From contig CAVYGS010000005.1 in the NCBI GenBank assembly GCA_963768185.1, forward strand, positions 62,001 to 126,000: DNA of 64,000 nt, given 5' to 3'. The DNA is from Palsa-461 sp963768185. GTDB lineage: Bacteria; Actinomycetota; Acidimicrobiia; Acidimicrobiales; RAAP-2. Within the stretch, counting starts at the first letter, position 1. Each line of letters opens with the position of its first letter. Shown piece by piece: positions 43,234-52,638 of this stretch. A program made the position numbers and the translations under genes. The notes below the pieces were generated by a model. That model searched no databases. It saw only the letters and a program-made list of their open reading frames with translations, and was not told where the DNA came from.

Positions 43234-43879
43234 GGCACAACCGGAGTTTGCGAGTCCGGCTTCAAAAGCCTTGGTAACGCTTGAAGGCGTCCCTACACGT
43301 CATGGCGACCGCCGATTGTAGAACTGCCCAACCGGCTCCGGCGGCGTGGATTAGAGAAGACAGTCTCCACACCCGGGCTGTTGGTGCCCTCCGTCGGATC
43401 TACGGCTCACGCCCTGAACGAGTCTTTTGCGCGATCCAGGAGCTCCTTCTGAACGTCGAATCGAGTCTGCATTTCCAACCATGCATTCGAACGATCCAGT
43501 CGTAGCTCGTGCGGGACATGTTGGCGCCCGGCGGGGTCGTTCGTCTGAGCACCGCAGCGCCGGCATACCGCCATGCGTCCGTTCGTCTCCGGAGAATGGT
43601 GGTCGTCGAGTCGAGCGCCTAGCAACGATGCTTCGCGTGAGACCATGCGTGCTCCCTGTCGGGGCTAACGCTAGTACGACCGACGTCTGAGTACTCCCAC
43701 AATGAACTGCGCAGAGCCCTCGCCGTCAGGGTAGGTCTGTCCATGGTGCGAAGGACTCCTCGGAGCCCCTTCGGCCCATCGACGAGGTGTCCGAACCCCT
43801 GCACCTGGGATCGGCACCGGGTTTGCGGCGATCAAACCGAGAAAACTGCTCTACCGGGCAGCAGCGGAGACGCTCACGG
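43234..43879. other. gap with a possible small zinc-ribbon gene
   Basis: Mostly without a supported gene. One leftward frame, about 43407-43574, encodes MAVCRRCGAQTNDPAGRQHV… with a C-x2-C pair and a helical LEMQTRFDVQKELLDRAKDSF end; it could be a 55-residue zinc protein or a remnant. Confidence 0.35.
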
Positions 43880-44146
43880 CTATTTACCGTTGCGTTCACG
43901 GTGCGTGCACCCTGGCCAACAGCAAGGCCGACGCTGGCCTTCCTCCAGCTCCTCTTGCGTCCTCCGAATGCGGCGCTCTCGGGTCTTCTCTTGTTTGGCA
44001 TCCTCGACCCAGCAGATGAACTCGTTCCGGGCCAACGGCGTGATGTCGTTCCAAGCATCGAGTGCCGTGGTGTTGGAAATAAGCGCCTGGCGCAGGTCTG
44101 ACGGAAGCTTGTGCACCACCCCACCGGGCACTCGCTGGTTGCTCAC
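43880..44146 (-). CDS. YdeI/OmpD-associated-family protein, C-terminal domain
   Basis: A short protein of about 88 residues from a GTG at 44146; the frame stays open further upstream and the start is uncertain. The sequence VVHKLPSDLRQALISN, then TALDAWNDITPLARNEFICWVEDAKQEKTRERRIRRTQEELEEGQRRPCCWPGC, is the hallmark of the PF13376 YdeI family (bacteriocin-protection or OmpD-associated). The family's role is not settled. It lies just downstream of the large regulator gene and reads the same way. Confidence 0.75.
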   Translation of the reverse strand: MSNQRVPGGVVHKLPSDLRQALISNTTALDAWNDITPLARNEFICWVEDAKQEKTRERRIRRTQEELEEGQRRPCCWPGCTHRERNGK

Positions 44147-44393
44147 AGTGTCACGGTAGTTGGCGACATTTCTCCACACTGCATGGAACGAGAGTCCGGC
44201 CGGCGGCAGCGGTGGTCTGCACCGGGCTATCAGCGCTCCATAGCCCCACGGGGCGCGATTGGTGCTGTCGTTGTGTTCGTGTACGTCTCGCCCGGAGCTT
44301 CGACCGTGAGGACGTTCGGTCCGGGTTCCAAAATGTGCTGACTGTCCGCGTGACGCGGCGACCCCGCGAGACAGCGGGACGCCACGCGCACCA

Positions 44394-47300
44394 TCATCTC
44401 GAGACCACGTCCCGAGCCTCCCGACGGGTCGCCTGAGCGGCCAACTCCGATCGTGTGGTAACGCCGAGCTTTGCGAAGACGTGAGCAAGGTGCGTCTTTA
44501 CGGTGGCCCGAGAGATAAAAAGCTGCTCGCCGATTTCTGGATTCGTCAGGCCCTCGGACGCCAGGCGAACCACCTCGATCTCGGTCGGCGTGAGACTGTC
44601 CCAGCCCTTCGAGGGCCGCTTTCGCTCACCTCGAGATCGCGAAACATAAGCGACGGCCTCGTCAAGCCCAAGGGCGGAGCCCTCGGTCCAGATCGCCTCA
44701 AATCGCTCGTGGTCGAGCTGCTCTCGGGCACGCTCAAGATCCGCATCGAGCGTCCGTTGTGGGCCTGGCCACCGGGGCAACCCGATGCGACGCCGCAGCG
44801 CATCTGAGGCGGCGAAGATCCGCACCGCCTCCTCGACACTCTCCTGGTCCAGCGCCAACGAAGCGAGCGCCTCCAAGGAGTCTGCGACGCCGGGCTGCAG
44901 GCCGCGCCGGCTCCGCAGCTTGAGGGCCTCGTGGTGGAGGTCCTCGGCCTTGCTCCGGTCACCGACTTGGCGCTCAAGTTGTCCCTGGTGGAAGTCCGCC
45001 ATGGCGAGCAACCAAGGGTTGCTGGCCTCTTCGGCATACTTTTTCGCTTCGGCCAATGCCTCACGGGCGCCGGCAACGTCTTCGGATGCAAGAAGGCCCG
45101 CGCCCAGCACCGAGCGTGCCCAACCCTCAAGGAAGGGGATTGGCGGTTCGTCGTTGCCGTCGAAGAGCAACTTGAGCAGGGCGGCCGCTCCGCCAGGATC
45201 GCCGAGTTCAGCGGTCATCGTCATGAGGTCGAGGACTGCAAACGGCCGACCGATATTCCCGCCCGACGCACCGGCCCGCTTGGCGAACGACTCGAGCCGG
45301 GCCCGAGCCGCATCGTGGTCACCGGTGACCATTTCGAGCTCGCCCAGGAGAGCGAGGGCGAGGCCTCCCGTCGACGGGTCCCCGACGTCTTCGCAGAGCT
45401 CGAGCGAGGTCTCGAGCTCTTGCCGCGCCTTATGAAAGGCGCCCTGGTGCAACGCGATGAAGCCCTCCACGATGTGACACCAGCCCAGGAAGAACTTGTT
45501 TCCCAGTCGGCTCGCGAGGGAGTGCAGCTCGTCGAGGGGTTGGCGGACACCGTCAAAGTCTTCCTGGATCACCCAGGCGACCGTCACCATCTTCAGCCCG
45601 TCGGCGACAGCCCAGTCGTCCCCGATCGACCGTCCGAGCTCGATGCTGTCGTCGAGCACGAGGCGAGCGGCCGGTGCGTCGAAGTACAGCTCATAGGAAC
45701 TCGTCGTCGTGAGTGACCGGGCAACTGTCCACCCATCGCCTAAAGCTCTGGCCATGGCCAGTGCCTCTTCCGCTCGTTGGAACTGGGTGTGGTGATCGTC
45801 GGCATAGAGCGCGACGTGGGCGGCGCCCCACAAAGCACGCGAGCGCAGGACGGATGGTCCCTCGTCGTGAGACAGCACCCGGGCGAACCACTGCTGGCCC
45901 ACCACCAGATGGCCACGCAGTTCCCAGAACAGTGCCAGGGCCGTCACCAGACGCAGGGACTCTTCGTGCGCCTCGGAGGATTCTGCCCAGGCCAGAGCGG
46001 CCAGGAGATTGGCATGCTCCTGCTCGAGCGCCGCCAGCCACTTCGGTCCGGTCGCAGCCAGGAGCTCGGGGGCGGCCTCCTCCGCGTACTCCGTGAAGTA
46101 GGTGAGGTGACGACCCCGCACCGCGTCAATCTCGGCGGCCTCGGTGAGATGGGCGCGCGCGTATTGTCGGATGCTTTCGAGCAGTCGGTAATGGGTCTCC
46201 GCGTCCTCCCCGTCGACCTGTACCAGCGACTTGTCTACGAGCCTTGTGAGAAGGTCCAGCACCGCGTAGGAATCAACAAGCTCGTCGGAGCAAACTGCCT
46301 CGGCCGCGGGCAGGCTGAAGCCGCCGGCGAACACCGACAACCTCCGCAAGAGCGTCTTCTCGTCCTCATCGAGCAGCATGAAGCTCCAATCCACCGATGC
46401 CTCGAGCGTCTGTTGACGAGCCATCGCCGTCCGAGATCCGCCGGTCAACAGACGAAACATGTCGTCCAGCTTCTCGGCGATCCGCACCGGATGCATCATG
46501 CGAACCCTTGCCGCGGCGAGCTCTATCGCGAGGGGGAGCCGGTCCAGCTGGCGACAGATCTCCACGATGGCGTCGATCTCCTCCCCCTTGGGAGCAAAGC
46601 CGGGACGCACCTCAGTGGCTCGATCGAGGAAGAGCCCCATCGCGGCATCGTCATCGAGGGCGGGGACGCGGTAAGCAATCTCGCCGGGTACGCCGAGGGG
46701 CTCTCGGCTTGTCGCTACGACCTGCAAGCTGGGAGCAGCCTTCAATAGGCGCTCCGTCATGTCGGCGACCCGTTCGAGGACGTGTTCGCAGTTGTCCAAG
46801 ATCAAGAGCACCTTCTGGCCGGCTAGTTGCTGCTCCAGTGTCTGCAGGATCGGGCGTTCTGGCTCCTGGCGAAGCCTGAGGGCAGCGGCGACGGCGTGCG
46901 GCACGAGCTCCCCGTCGATGACCTGGGAGAACTCGATCCACCGCGTGCCGTCGCTGTAGAGGTGAGCACTTTCGGCAGCGACCTGTAGCGCCAATCTGGT
47001 CTTGCCGCAACCACCCGAACCGGTCACCGTCACCAGGCGGCTCCGCTGCAAGAGCTCGCCCAGCTTCGTAAGTTCATGCTCGCGGCCGACGAACGAGCTC
47101 AGTTGGACCGGCAGGTTGTTCGGACACGAGTCGAGCGACTTGATGGGCGGAAACTCCCTGGAGAGCCCGGGATGGCAAAGCTGCCAGACCCCCTCAGGTC
47201 GGCCGAGATCCTTGAGCCGGTGCAAACCCAAGTCGAGCAGTGCGACATTGTCGGGCAGCCGATCAACCACGAGATCGCGCGTTGACTGGGTCAAGACTGT

Positions 47301-47819
47301 CTGGCCCCCATGCGCCGTTGCTCGTAGACGGGCGCATCGGATGATCGCGGGCCCGGAGATCTTCCCTCCTTCTCCCACCTGTACGTCACCGGTGTGCAGC
47401 GCCATCCGTACGCGCACCGGCATGTCCTTCGGCCACGGCTCCGCGGCGAGAGCGAGCTGCGCTTCGAGAGCCGCCTCCAACGCATCGCGTGCGACGCCGA
47501 ACACCGCGACCAGGCTGTCGCCCTCACCCTGCTCGACCGGTCGAAGGCCGCCGTGATGGCTGATTGCATCGGCCAGAATTTGGTCGTGGCGCGCCAACAG
47601 CGTCGCCATGGCTGCGGAGTTCTCCTCCCAGAGCTTCGTCGAGCCTTCGATATCGGTGAGCAGCAAGCTCACGGTGCCGGTAGGGAGTTTCATGGCTTCA
47701 TCGGCCTTGTCATGCTCGAGACTCGGCCGTGTCTCCGGTAGCGCTGGAGGGCGCGCCGCCGGCTTGCCGGTCGAAGTCCCTGCGGTTGCGGTCCGTCGGG
47801 GTGTCATACGAGCCAGCAT
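44394..47819 (-). CDS. adenylate-cyclase-like / NB-ARC / TPR / LuxR regulator
   Basis: About 1141 residues. The cyclase domain (from about residue 45) has VSLLLTDIEGSTKLW (metal Asp), GDSLVAVFG (second metal Asp) and RVRMALHTGDVQVGEG. The NB-ARC ATPase has Walker A VTGSGGCGKTRLALQ and Walker B VLLILDNCEHVLE, and the segment FLDRATEVRPGF. A long TPR-like helical part follows. The C-terminus is a LuxR helix-turn-helix, LTPTEIEVVRLASEGLTNPEIGEQLFISRATVKTHL. This is the actinobacterial cyclase-STAND regulator layout. ATG at 47819 follows GAGGAG at longish spacing; ATG at 47693 fits the family start (MKLPTGTVSLL) equally well. Confidence 0.9.
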   Translation of the reverse strand: MLARMTPRRTATAGTSTGKPAARPPALPETRPSLEHDKADEAMKLPTGTVSLLLTDIEGSTKLWEENSAAMATLLARHDQILADAISHHGGLRPVEQGEGDSLVAVFGVARDALEAALEAQLALAAEPWPKDMPVRVRMALHTGDVQVGEGGKISGPAIIRCARLRATAHGGQTVLTQSTRDLVVDRLPDNVALLDLGLHRLKDLGRPEGVWQLCHPGLSREFPPIKSLDSCPNNLPVQLSSFVGREHELTKLGELLQRSRLVTVTGSGGCGKTRLALQVAAESAHLYSDGTRWIEFSQVIDGELVPHAVAAALRLRQEPERPILQTLEQQLAGQKVLLILDNCEHVLERVADMTERLLKAAPSLQVVATSREPLGVPGEIAYRVPALDDDAAMGLFLDRATEVRPGFAPKGEEIDAIVEICRQLDRLPLAIELAAARVRMMHPVRIAEKLDDMFRLLTGGSRTAMARQQTLEASVDWSFMLLDEDEKTLLRRLSVFAGGFSLPAAEAVCSDELVDSYAVLDLLTRLVDKSLVQVDGEDAETHYRLLESIRQYARAHLTEAAEIDAVRGRHLTYFTEYAEEAAPELLAATGPKWLAALEQEHANLLAALAWAESSEAHEESLRLVTALALFWELRGHLVVGQQWFARVLSHDEGPSVLRSRALWGAAHVALYADDHHTQFQRAEEALAMARALGDGWTVARSLTTTSSYELYFDAPAARLVLDDSIELGRSIGDDWAVADGLKMVTVAWVIQEDFDGVRQPLDELHSLASRLGNKFFLGWCHIVEGFIALHQGAFHKARQELETSLELCEDVGDPSTGGLALALLGELEMVTGDHDAARARLESFAKRAGASGGNIGRPFAVLDLMTMTAELGDPGGAAALLKLLFDGNDEPPIPFLEGWARSVLGAGLLASEDVAGAREALAEAKKYAEEASNPWLLAMADFHQGQLERQVGDRSKAEDLHHEALKLRSRRGLQPGVADSLEALASLALDQESVEEAVRIFAASDALRRRIGLPRWPGPQRTLDADLERAREQLDHERFEAIWTEGSALGLDEAVAYVSRSRGERKRPSKGWDSLTPTEIEVVRLASEGLTNPEIGEQLFISRATVKTHLAHVFAKLGVTTRSELAAQATRREARDVVSR

Positions 47820-47843
47820 CGCTGTCGAGGCTCCTCGGAACAT

Positions 47844-48212
47844 CGGCCATGTGGCCGATATGGTGCTGCTTGACCTGGGCTATCGTCATCGGTCCCCTGC
47901 CACCCGGCCACCTCGAGGCGTGTAAGCGAAGCCTACGACCAGGAGCCTCCCTCGCCGCCGGGTGCGGCCCTCACCTCGAGAGCTTGCAAAGCCGCTCTCG
48001 GCGGCTCGATGCCGGGGGACATGGGGCCTTTCTTGGCCTCCCTGGGAGAGGGTTCCTGTGAGTGCCATTCGCTCCATCTGAAGTTCATCCGCCGTTCGCC
48101 ACTTAGTAACGCCACGGTTACTCGTGACCGATACCGTCCGGCGAAGGAGGTCGAGACCAAGGCACCGAAGCTTGAGACCCCCGGAGCTGTCCTTCGAACA
48201 ATCGTTTGCTTG
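47844..48212. other. divergent gap, promoter region only
   Basis: About 370 bases between the large regulator and a small LuxR-type gene pointing the other way. It should hold both promoters. No frame here shows a domain. Confidence 0.4.
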
Positions 48213-48689
48213 ATGGTGCATGACTTCACCCCCGGAGTTACCGCGCCCGATAGACGATTGTCCTGCAGGGACGGCGATTGGCAATCTGTAACGTCGTTCA
48301 GAGCGGGGTCGGCCGAGAAAGTGTCAAGACCCGTGGCCATTCAACCGGTCGACATCGATTCACAGGACCCCACAAGCGCCCCCTTTCCGATTGCCCCGCC
48401 CCGGCCAGCTCGCTGGCTCGCCATCTTCGCGATCCTTACCCCGAGCGAGCAGAACGTCTTGGCCGAACTGATGAAAGGTCAGACTGCGGAGGCGATCGCA
48501 ACGAACGGGTGGCTCGAAGAGTCGACCGTCCGCTCGCAGATCAGGTCGATCCGCCAAAAGCTCGGTGTGAATTCGCCGCAGGCGGCTGTGGTGTTGGCCC
48601 GACAAGCAGGTTGGTCCAATGGGGAACCCACCGAAATGCGGTCGTCGCGACCGGACGACCTCGACCAGTCTGAAGTTGGTATCCAATGA
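48213..48689 (+). CDS. small LuxR/GerE-type HTH protein
   Basis: About 158 residues from the ATG at 48213; an internal GTG is possible. The first part is low in structure (Pro/Arg-rich). The second holds a GerE-like helix-turn-helix: FAILTPSEQNVLAELMKGQTAEAIATNGWLEESTVRSQIRSIRQKLGVNSPQAAVVLARQAGW. No receiver or sensor domain is present, so it is an orphan regulator. It lies between the large cyclase-LuxR regulator and the tRNA-Cys array. Confidence 0.7.
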   Translation: MVHDFTPGVTAPDRRLSCRDGDWQSVTSFRAGSAEKVSRPVAIQPVDIDSQDPTSAPFPIAPPRPARWLAIFAILTPSEQNVLAELMKGQTAEAIATNGWLEESTVRSQIRSIRQKLGVNSPQAAVVLARQAGWSNGEPTEMRSSRPDDLDQSEVGIQ

Positions 48690-48790
48690 GCCGGAGCGCT
48701 CGCAGAATCCCCGCGTGCCCGCTGTTGGTCTTGCGGCAGGCAACGCGGCGCACGCAGCGCTCGCCGAGGCTCGCTGGGCCCCGACGCCCT
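48690..48790 (-). pseudogene. decayed copy of the small basic-protein gene
   Basis: Read leftward, SLGERCVRRVACRKTNSGHAG…LRALRL matches SLGKRYVRRAAYRKTNSGLGG of the gene at 15379-15567. Only the 3' half is left, with no start. Two copies of the same orphan gene, each close to a tRNA-anchored accessory region, suggest it was moved with such DNA. Confidence 0.65.
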
Positions 48791-49172
48791 AGTCCAGTGG
48801 GCCCCGGGCGTGATGCGCCAATGACGCAAGATGCCGCGCGGATGACGCGAAATCCCAGCAAACGCGCGTCAACGTCGAGAAAGGACGGTCAAGTCGGACT
48901 CACAAGCTGACCAGGAAACTCCCGCGAGGGCTGATTGCAGAACTTTGGTGAACCTGCAAGCATCCCGGCGCGAGGAATAATCGCGAAATCGTCCGACCAG
49001 GCTGGGAACGAGGACTTTCGAGGAGTCTCCACAGGGACCTGACCGAGCACGACGCTCCTGAGGTTGGTGCTGCGTTCCAAAGTCTCTCCACCATTCCGAT
49101 ACGAGTGCTACGACGATTGGCAACAGGTTGTTGACCCCGAACTCGTTCTGCGAGACACCGATTTCAAGCGCA
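48791..49172. other. left flank of the tRNA-Cys array
   Basis: No gene seen. The stretch carries the first array motif (48928-48944), an R-type motif (48954-48966) and one GAGTCTCCACA (about 49022-49033), the repeat that also follows the other left ends. Short frames are unsupported. Confidence 0.5.
48928..48966. repeat. array junction J0: left-end motif plus a right-end-like motif
   Basis: GGGCTGATTGCAGAACT (48928-48944) is identical to the left end at 49861-49877. It is followed after only nine bases by CTGCAAGCATCCC (48954-48966), identical to the right ends at 49843-49855 and 55784-55796. The motifs are inverted repeats of each other. This is the outer, left boundary of the array, or a collapsed mini-unit. 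Confidence 0.7.
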
Positions 49173-49730
49173 TCAACCTACGTCGTCGGAGGCTCCAGAA
49201 GTTGCATCGCTGAAGAACACCTCGTCGACTAATCCAGGACACGAAGTTTGGCCGGAAGGGTAATTCGGCAATGAACCAGCCGCTTGCCAGGTCCCCCAAA
49301 TGGTCACTGTGTCCATTGGAGCCATCGATTCCGAATCGTCCGCGATAGCCCGAGCAGACAATCGCACACACAGAGCATCGGAAGTTGAATCGGTGAGGAG
49401 TAGGCCGCTGGTTTGGCCCGTGCCGTTGTGGAGTAATCGTTGGATGGTCCCAGAAAAGGTGACGACGGCACCAACGGAAATAGTCGGAGCGTTGATACGG
49501 CCATTGACGAGTTGGCCAATAGTGACGAGTTCGGCAGAATCCTCATAAGCCGTCTCCCCAGCTGGAGTCATGGGGAGCGACGTTTGTGCGCCCGATACGG
49601 TCGTAGTCGTCCGTCCCTGATGGCGTTCCGAAGGCGCACCACGGATTCCAGGAGTCGAGGCACAGCCTTCGAGACTAAACGCGATCAGCGCAACCGCAAC
49701 GAACCGGGCCTTCCCGCTCCAATCGCTCAC
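49173..49730 (-). CDS. exported lipoprotein, cargo of array unit A
   Basis: A 185-residue protein from the GTG at 49730. The signal ARFVAVALIAFSLEGCAST carries a lipobox Cys. The mature part, after a Thr-rich linker, has ELVTIGQLVNGRINAPTISVGAVVTFSGTIQRLLHNGTGQTSGLLLTDSTSDALCVRL, which could be an OB-like beta fold, and a C-terminal MDTVTIWGTWQAAGSLPNYPSGQTSCPG. No family recognised. It is the only gene between array junctions J0 and J1. Confidence 0.65.
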   Translation of the reverse strand: MSDWSGKARFVAVALIAFSLEGCASTPGIRGAPSERHQGRTTTTVSGAQTSLPMTPAGETAYEDSAELVTIGQLVNGRINAPTISVGAVVTFSGTIQRLLHNGTGQTSGLLLTDSTSDALCVRLSARAIADDSESMAPMDTVTIWGTWQAAGSLPNYPSGQTSCPGLVDEVFFSDATSGASDDVG

Positions 49731-49816
49731 GAAGCTGATCTTTCTCTTCCTCCCCAACAGTGCTGGCAGCGATGTAGCTGGCCACCGATCCCCTCGGCCC
49801 AGATCTCGAGTACCGG

Positions 49817-49877
49817 GTTCTGCAACGATTCGGATCAGAGAACTGCAAGCATCCCCTCGAGGGCTGATTGCAGAACT
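49817..49877. repeat. array junction J1 (right end, CTCGA, left end)
   Basis: Reads GTTCTGCAACGA (49817-49828), 12-base spacer, AACTGCAAGCATCCC (49841-49855), CTCGA (49856-49860), GGGCTGATTGCAGAACT (49861-49877). The whole forms a strong hairpin, 11 of 13 stem pairs around CTCGA. GAGTCTCCACA follows twice, at 49910-49920 and 49933-49943. The first sub-repeat lies exactly 24 bases before the right end, as at J3. Confidence 0.85.
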
Positions 49878-49963
49878 CGCTGACCAGGGGTCAGTCACCC
49901 ATCTGCGATGAGTCTCCACAAGTTCCCGATGGGAGTCTCCACATGCTGCTCGCGCCGCGGCCA

Positions 49964-50251
49964 CTAGGAGCGTCGCAAGTCGCGAAGGGTGGCTTCGATT
50001 CCCCGGTTCCGAATCTCTTCGGCCAGTTCTGCCACTCGGGCTTGGGCATCGTCATCGGTCGGGAACGGTCCTTCTCGATACAGGACAGACCGGGGGAATC
50101 TGTTACGACGAAGTACCACGTCAATCTCCGTTTCGTCACCCCAAGTGTCAGCGAGCAGTAGACCGGCCAGGATCTCTTTGATCCAAACTCCGCTAGACCC
50201 GCGGAGCCTTGTTCCCAGTCGTACCCCGCCGAGGACTACATCACCCGCCAT
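49964..50251 (-). CDS. 95-residue orphan protein, cargo of array unit B
   Basis: Starts MAGDVVLGGVRLGTRLRG, then VWIKEILAGLLLADTWGDETEIDVVLRRNRF and a C-terminal amphipathic helix (DDDAQARVAELAEEIRNRG). It has the size and look of a small alpha/beta cytoplasmic protein; I know no family. It is the only gene between junctions J1 and J2 and fills most of the 417-base unit, on the minus strand like the other cargo genes. Confidence 0.6.
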   Translation of the reverse strand: MAGDVVLGGVRLGTRLRGSSGVWIKEILAGLLLADTWGDETEIDVVLRRNRFPRSVLYREGPFPTDDDAQARVAELAEEIRNRGIEATLRDLRRS

Positions 50252-50262
50252 TCCGTACCGAG

Positions 50263-50300
50263 AACTGCAAGCCTCCCCTCAAGGGCTGATTGAAGAAACT
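50263..50300. repeat. array junction J2 (right end, CTCAA, left end)
   Basis: AACTGCAAGCCTCCC (50263-50277), CTCAA (50278-50282), GGGCTGATTGAAGAAACT (50283-50300), then GAGTCTCCAC at 50307-50316. It differs from J1 by four bases (one in the right-end motif, one in CTCGA, and a substitution plus an insertion in the left-end motif), so it is an older or separately acquired junction. Confidence 0.8.
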
Positions 50301-50471
50301 AGCTGTGAGTCTCCACGGGTTATGGAGGGCAGTCGGACCAGGATCCCATCGGGACGCGAAGGCCGACACCCCGGAACAGGTATCGGTGGCCCGGGCCTGA
50401 ATACAGCGCGATTAGTCGGTCGCGTTGTCCGACCTAAGTGCAACCATCTCCACACTTCTGGAGCCGTCAAC

Positions 50472-51419
50472 TTAATGATCCACATATTGTGTCGCATTCA
50501 ACACCACCTCCGTCAGGCGCTGCTCGTTCGCGCGCAACCAGAACACCTCGCCCGGCACATCCGATCGAGGCCGGCGCCCGCGAAGTGCACCCTTGAGAGC
50601 GATCTGCACTCCACGACCCCACATAAGCATCGGAATGAGGCCAGCGGCTTCAGGCGCCAATCGCCGGACCCTGGCATAGCCACGAACCATTGCCGCCACC
50701 CGTTCGTCTTCGAGCCAGGTGGCCTGCTGAAACGGGCGACCGCTTCGCCAGAGTCCGTACGCGAGATCAGCCATCGGTAGCTCGACATGGGCGAGATCGA
50801 AGTCGATGACACCGATCGACGACAATGCGCTACGCGCTGAAACGACATTGTGCGCTGTGAAATCGCCGTGAATCACCAATCGCTCACCGGCCGAGGTCGT
50901 TGCTAACCGCGCAGACAATTCCTCGCAAAGATCACCTACCCATGACGGCGCCTTCTCACCAGCACTGTGACCAAGAAGTTCAACGAGTTCGGCGACGGGA
51001 AAGGCGATCGGCCTCTGGGGAAGCGGGCCGAACGAACTTACAGCGGAATGATAGGAGCCCAAGAGCTCTCCCACCGTCTCAAGGGTCGCATCGTTCGCCC
51101 ACCCGATGACTTCTCCGGGTACGAATGAGACGCACTCCCACAAAGCCCCACCATGGATAACGATGCTTTCGCCGACAAACAATGGGAGCGGTCTCGGAGC
51201 CGGGAACCCAGTTGAAGCCAAATGGTCAAGAAATCGATGGAGCCAAGCAAAGTCAGAAGCGACGAGTGCAGAGGTCGGGTCAACGACCGTCGGCTCATGG
51301 CGTTTCAGAATGCCTTCGACTCCGTCCGACGACTCCAGCCGCCAAACCAGAGAATCTCGTGCAATGAGATCGGGGGCGTCCAAGGCCCGAGTCCCGGGTT
51401 CCAGCGGTGGCGGCCGCAT
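50472..51419 (-). CDS. aminoglycoside-phosphotransferase-like kinase
   Basis: About 315 residues from the ATG at 51419; an in-frame ATG at 51455 is also possible. The APH/choline-kinase active site is complete: the Brenner motif LVIHGDFTAHNVVS (catalytic Asp) and GVIDFDLAHVELPMADLAYGLW (metal Asp). The ATP-binding N-lobe reads LVWRLESSDGVEGILKRHEP. Members phosphorylate aminoglycosides, homoserine, methylthioribose and other small alcohols; this is too general to name the substrate. First gene in array unit C. Confidence 0.85.
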   Translation of the reverse strand: MRPPPLEPGTRALDAPDLIARDSLVWRLESSDGVEGILKRHEPTVVDPTSALVASDFAWLHRFLDHLASTGFPAPRPLPLFVGESIVIHGGALWECVSFVPGEVIGWANDATLETVGELLGSYHSAVSSFGPLPQRPIAFPVAELVELLGHSAGEKAPSWVGDLCEELSARLATTSAGERLVIHGDFTAHNVVSARSALSSIGVIDFDLAHVELPMADLAYGLWRSGRPFQQATWLEDERVAAMVRGYARVRRLAPEAAGLIPMLMWGRGVQIALKGALRGRRPRSDVPGEVFWLRANEQRLTEVVLNATQYVDH

Positions 51420-51527
51420 GATCGGAGTATTGCCCCGAGATGCCAGGGCCGAGGACATCGCTCGCCGCGTCACACCGCGTACAGCGACGCTCGGCCGCTC
51501 ATCGAGGACCAATACCGGTGGCGTCGC

Positions 51528-52049
51528 TCAAGTTGAAGGAAAGCGCTCCCGCAGCTGCCGCAGTGCTGGCCGTGCCATGACCTCGGTCGGGTAGTAGCGG
51601 TCGAAGAGTTTCTTCGCAGAAGCCAGCGATGCGATCGCGCACGCGTCCAATAGCCGATCAATATCTCCGGCGTCACGTCGGCCACGTCCAGCGTAGAGCT
51701 TCATGGCAAGCAACAACTTAGGTCGGGCGATGAGGACTAAGACCCCTTCTTCTTGGGTAAGAAGTTCCCAATCGTCTTCCGTGTCGTGGTGGCTGACGTA
51801 CATTTTCACAGAGTCGTTCAACCACGTCTCTGGCCAATTCCTTGCATCGGCAATGCGTTTGGCGGCGGCACTGACCTGCGGTGAGGACGCACCGAGCGCA
51901 TCGATGTCGCCCGTCAGGGCTTCTCGCCCAACTTGCATCGCTACCGCCGCTCCACCCACGATTTGAAGTCTTGCTTCGACACCCGCGACTACCAGCTCGC
52001 CGACGAGTGCACGTAGCGCTTCCTCAAGATCGTCCTTTGAGAAGAGCAC
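51528..52049 (-). CDS. nucleotidyltransferase-like toxin candidate (DUF6036-type)
   Basis: A 173-residue protein from the GTG at 52049, two bases after the stop of the XRE gene. It carries LFSKDDLEEALRALVGELVVAGVEARLQIVGGAAVAMQVGREALTGDIDAL, where GG-A followed by D-x-D is the minimal nucleotidyltransferase signature. Further on is EEGVLVLIARPKLLLAMKLYAGRGRRDAGDIDRLLDA, typical of AbiEii/DUF6036 proteins. Paired with a DNA-binding partner it resembles a toxin-antitoxin or abortive-infection module. Confidence 0.78.
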   Translation of the reverse strand: MLFSKDDLEEALRALVGELVVAGVEARLQIVGGAAVAMQVGREALTGDIDALGASSPQVSAAAKRIADARNWPETWLNDSVKMYVSHHDTEDDWELLTQEEGVLVLIARPKLLLAMKLYAGRGRRDAGDIDRLLDACAIASLASAKKLFDRYYPTEVMARPALRQLRERFPST

Positions 52050-52051
52050 CG

Positions 52052-52619
52052 TTAGACGCTGGCGATTTCGGATTCGGCCAAGAGCACTCCGTGGCGCCGG
52101 AAGGCCGTCGGAACGTCCGCCGGATCGGTATACGGAGAAATGAGCCACGGATCGCCTAGTGCTCTCGCAGGTTCTCGCACCCAGCTCGGCACCGGCAATC
52201 GAGCCCTGGTGAGATGGTGGTCCACGATGGCTGCGATCGCCGCGTCGAAGCGGCGGTCGCCGCAGGGGGGTGGGGGTGCGACGCACAAGGCGACTCGGAG
52301 CGGCTTCGAAACCGAGGAGAGGTCGTCGCTTAGCGCTATCAGGGCGCGAAAAGCGACCTCCTCGCTTCTCTGCCAAGTTCGAAGCTGCTGATGGATGAAG
52401 TCGGCCCAATCGGCGGCTGAGCGAGCGAAGGTAGGGAGCACCGCCAGTCGATAGCCGGCGGCGTTTACCAAGCGATCAAGCTGCTCAACCCGCGTGTCAT
52501 GGGCGGAACGCTCGATGTCAGCGATGGCGGGTTGATGAATGCCAGCCCGGGCCGCGAGGGCGCGCTCGAGAAAGGCCGCTTCCTCTCCTCGCTTCTCGCA
52601 CTAGTTCCGCCGTTGACAT
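52052..52619 (-). CDS. XRE-type HTH antitoxin candidate, one frameshift
   Basis: From the ATG at 52619 the frame gives MSTAELVREARRGSGLSRA. One base change later (near 52560) it continues ALAARAGIHQPAIADIERS, then TRVEQLDRLVNAAGYRLAVLP, a complete XRE/Cro helix-turn-helix. A 110-residue C-terminal domain (ADWADFIHQQLRTWQRSEEVAFRALIAL…) probably binds the partner protein. Without the shift the HTH would be truncated, so this may be a sequence error. A perfect inverted repeat lies 20 bases upstream. Confidence 0.75.
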
Positions 52620-52638
52620 AGCCGATCCCGTCCTGTCC

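Noticed and set aside
48928..50300. Integron attC sites with gene cassettes
   Set aside because: One-gene units between palindromes recall integrons, but the GTTRRRY/RYYYAAC core sites are missing and no IntI-type integrase is present; the ends look like transposon inverted repeats.
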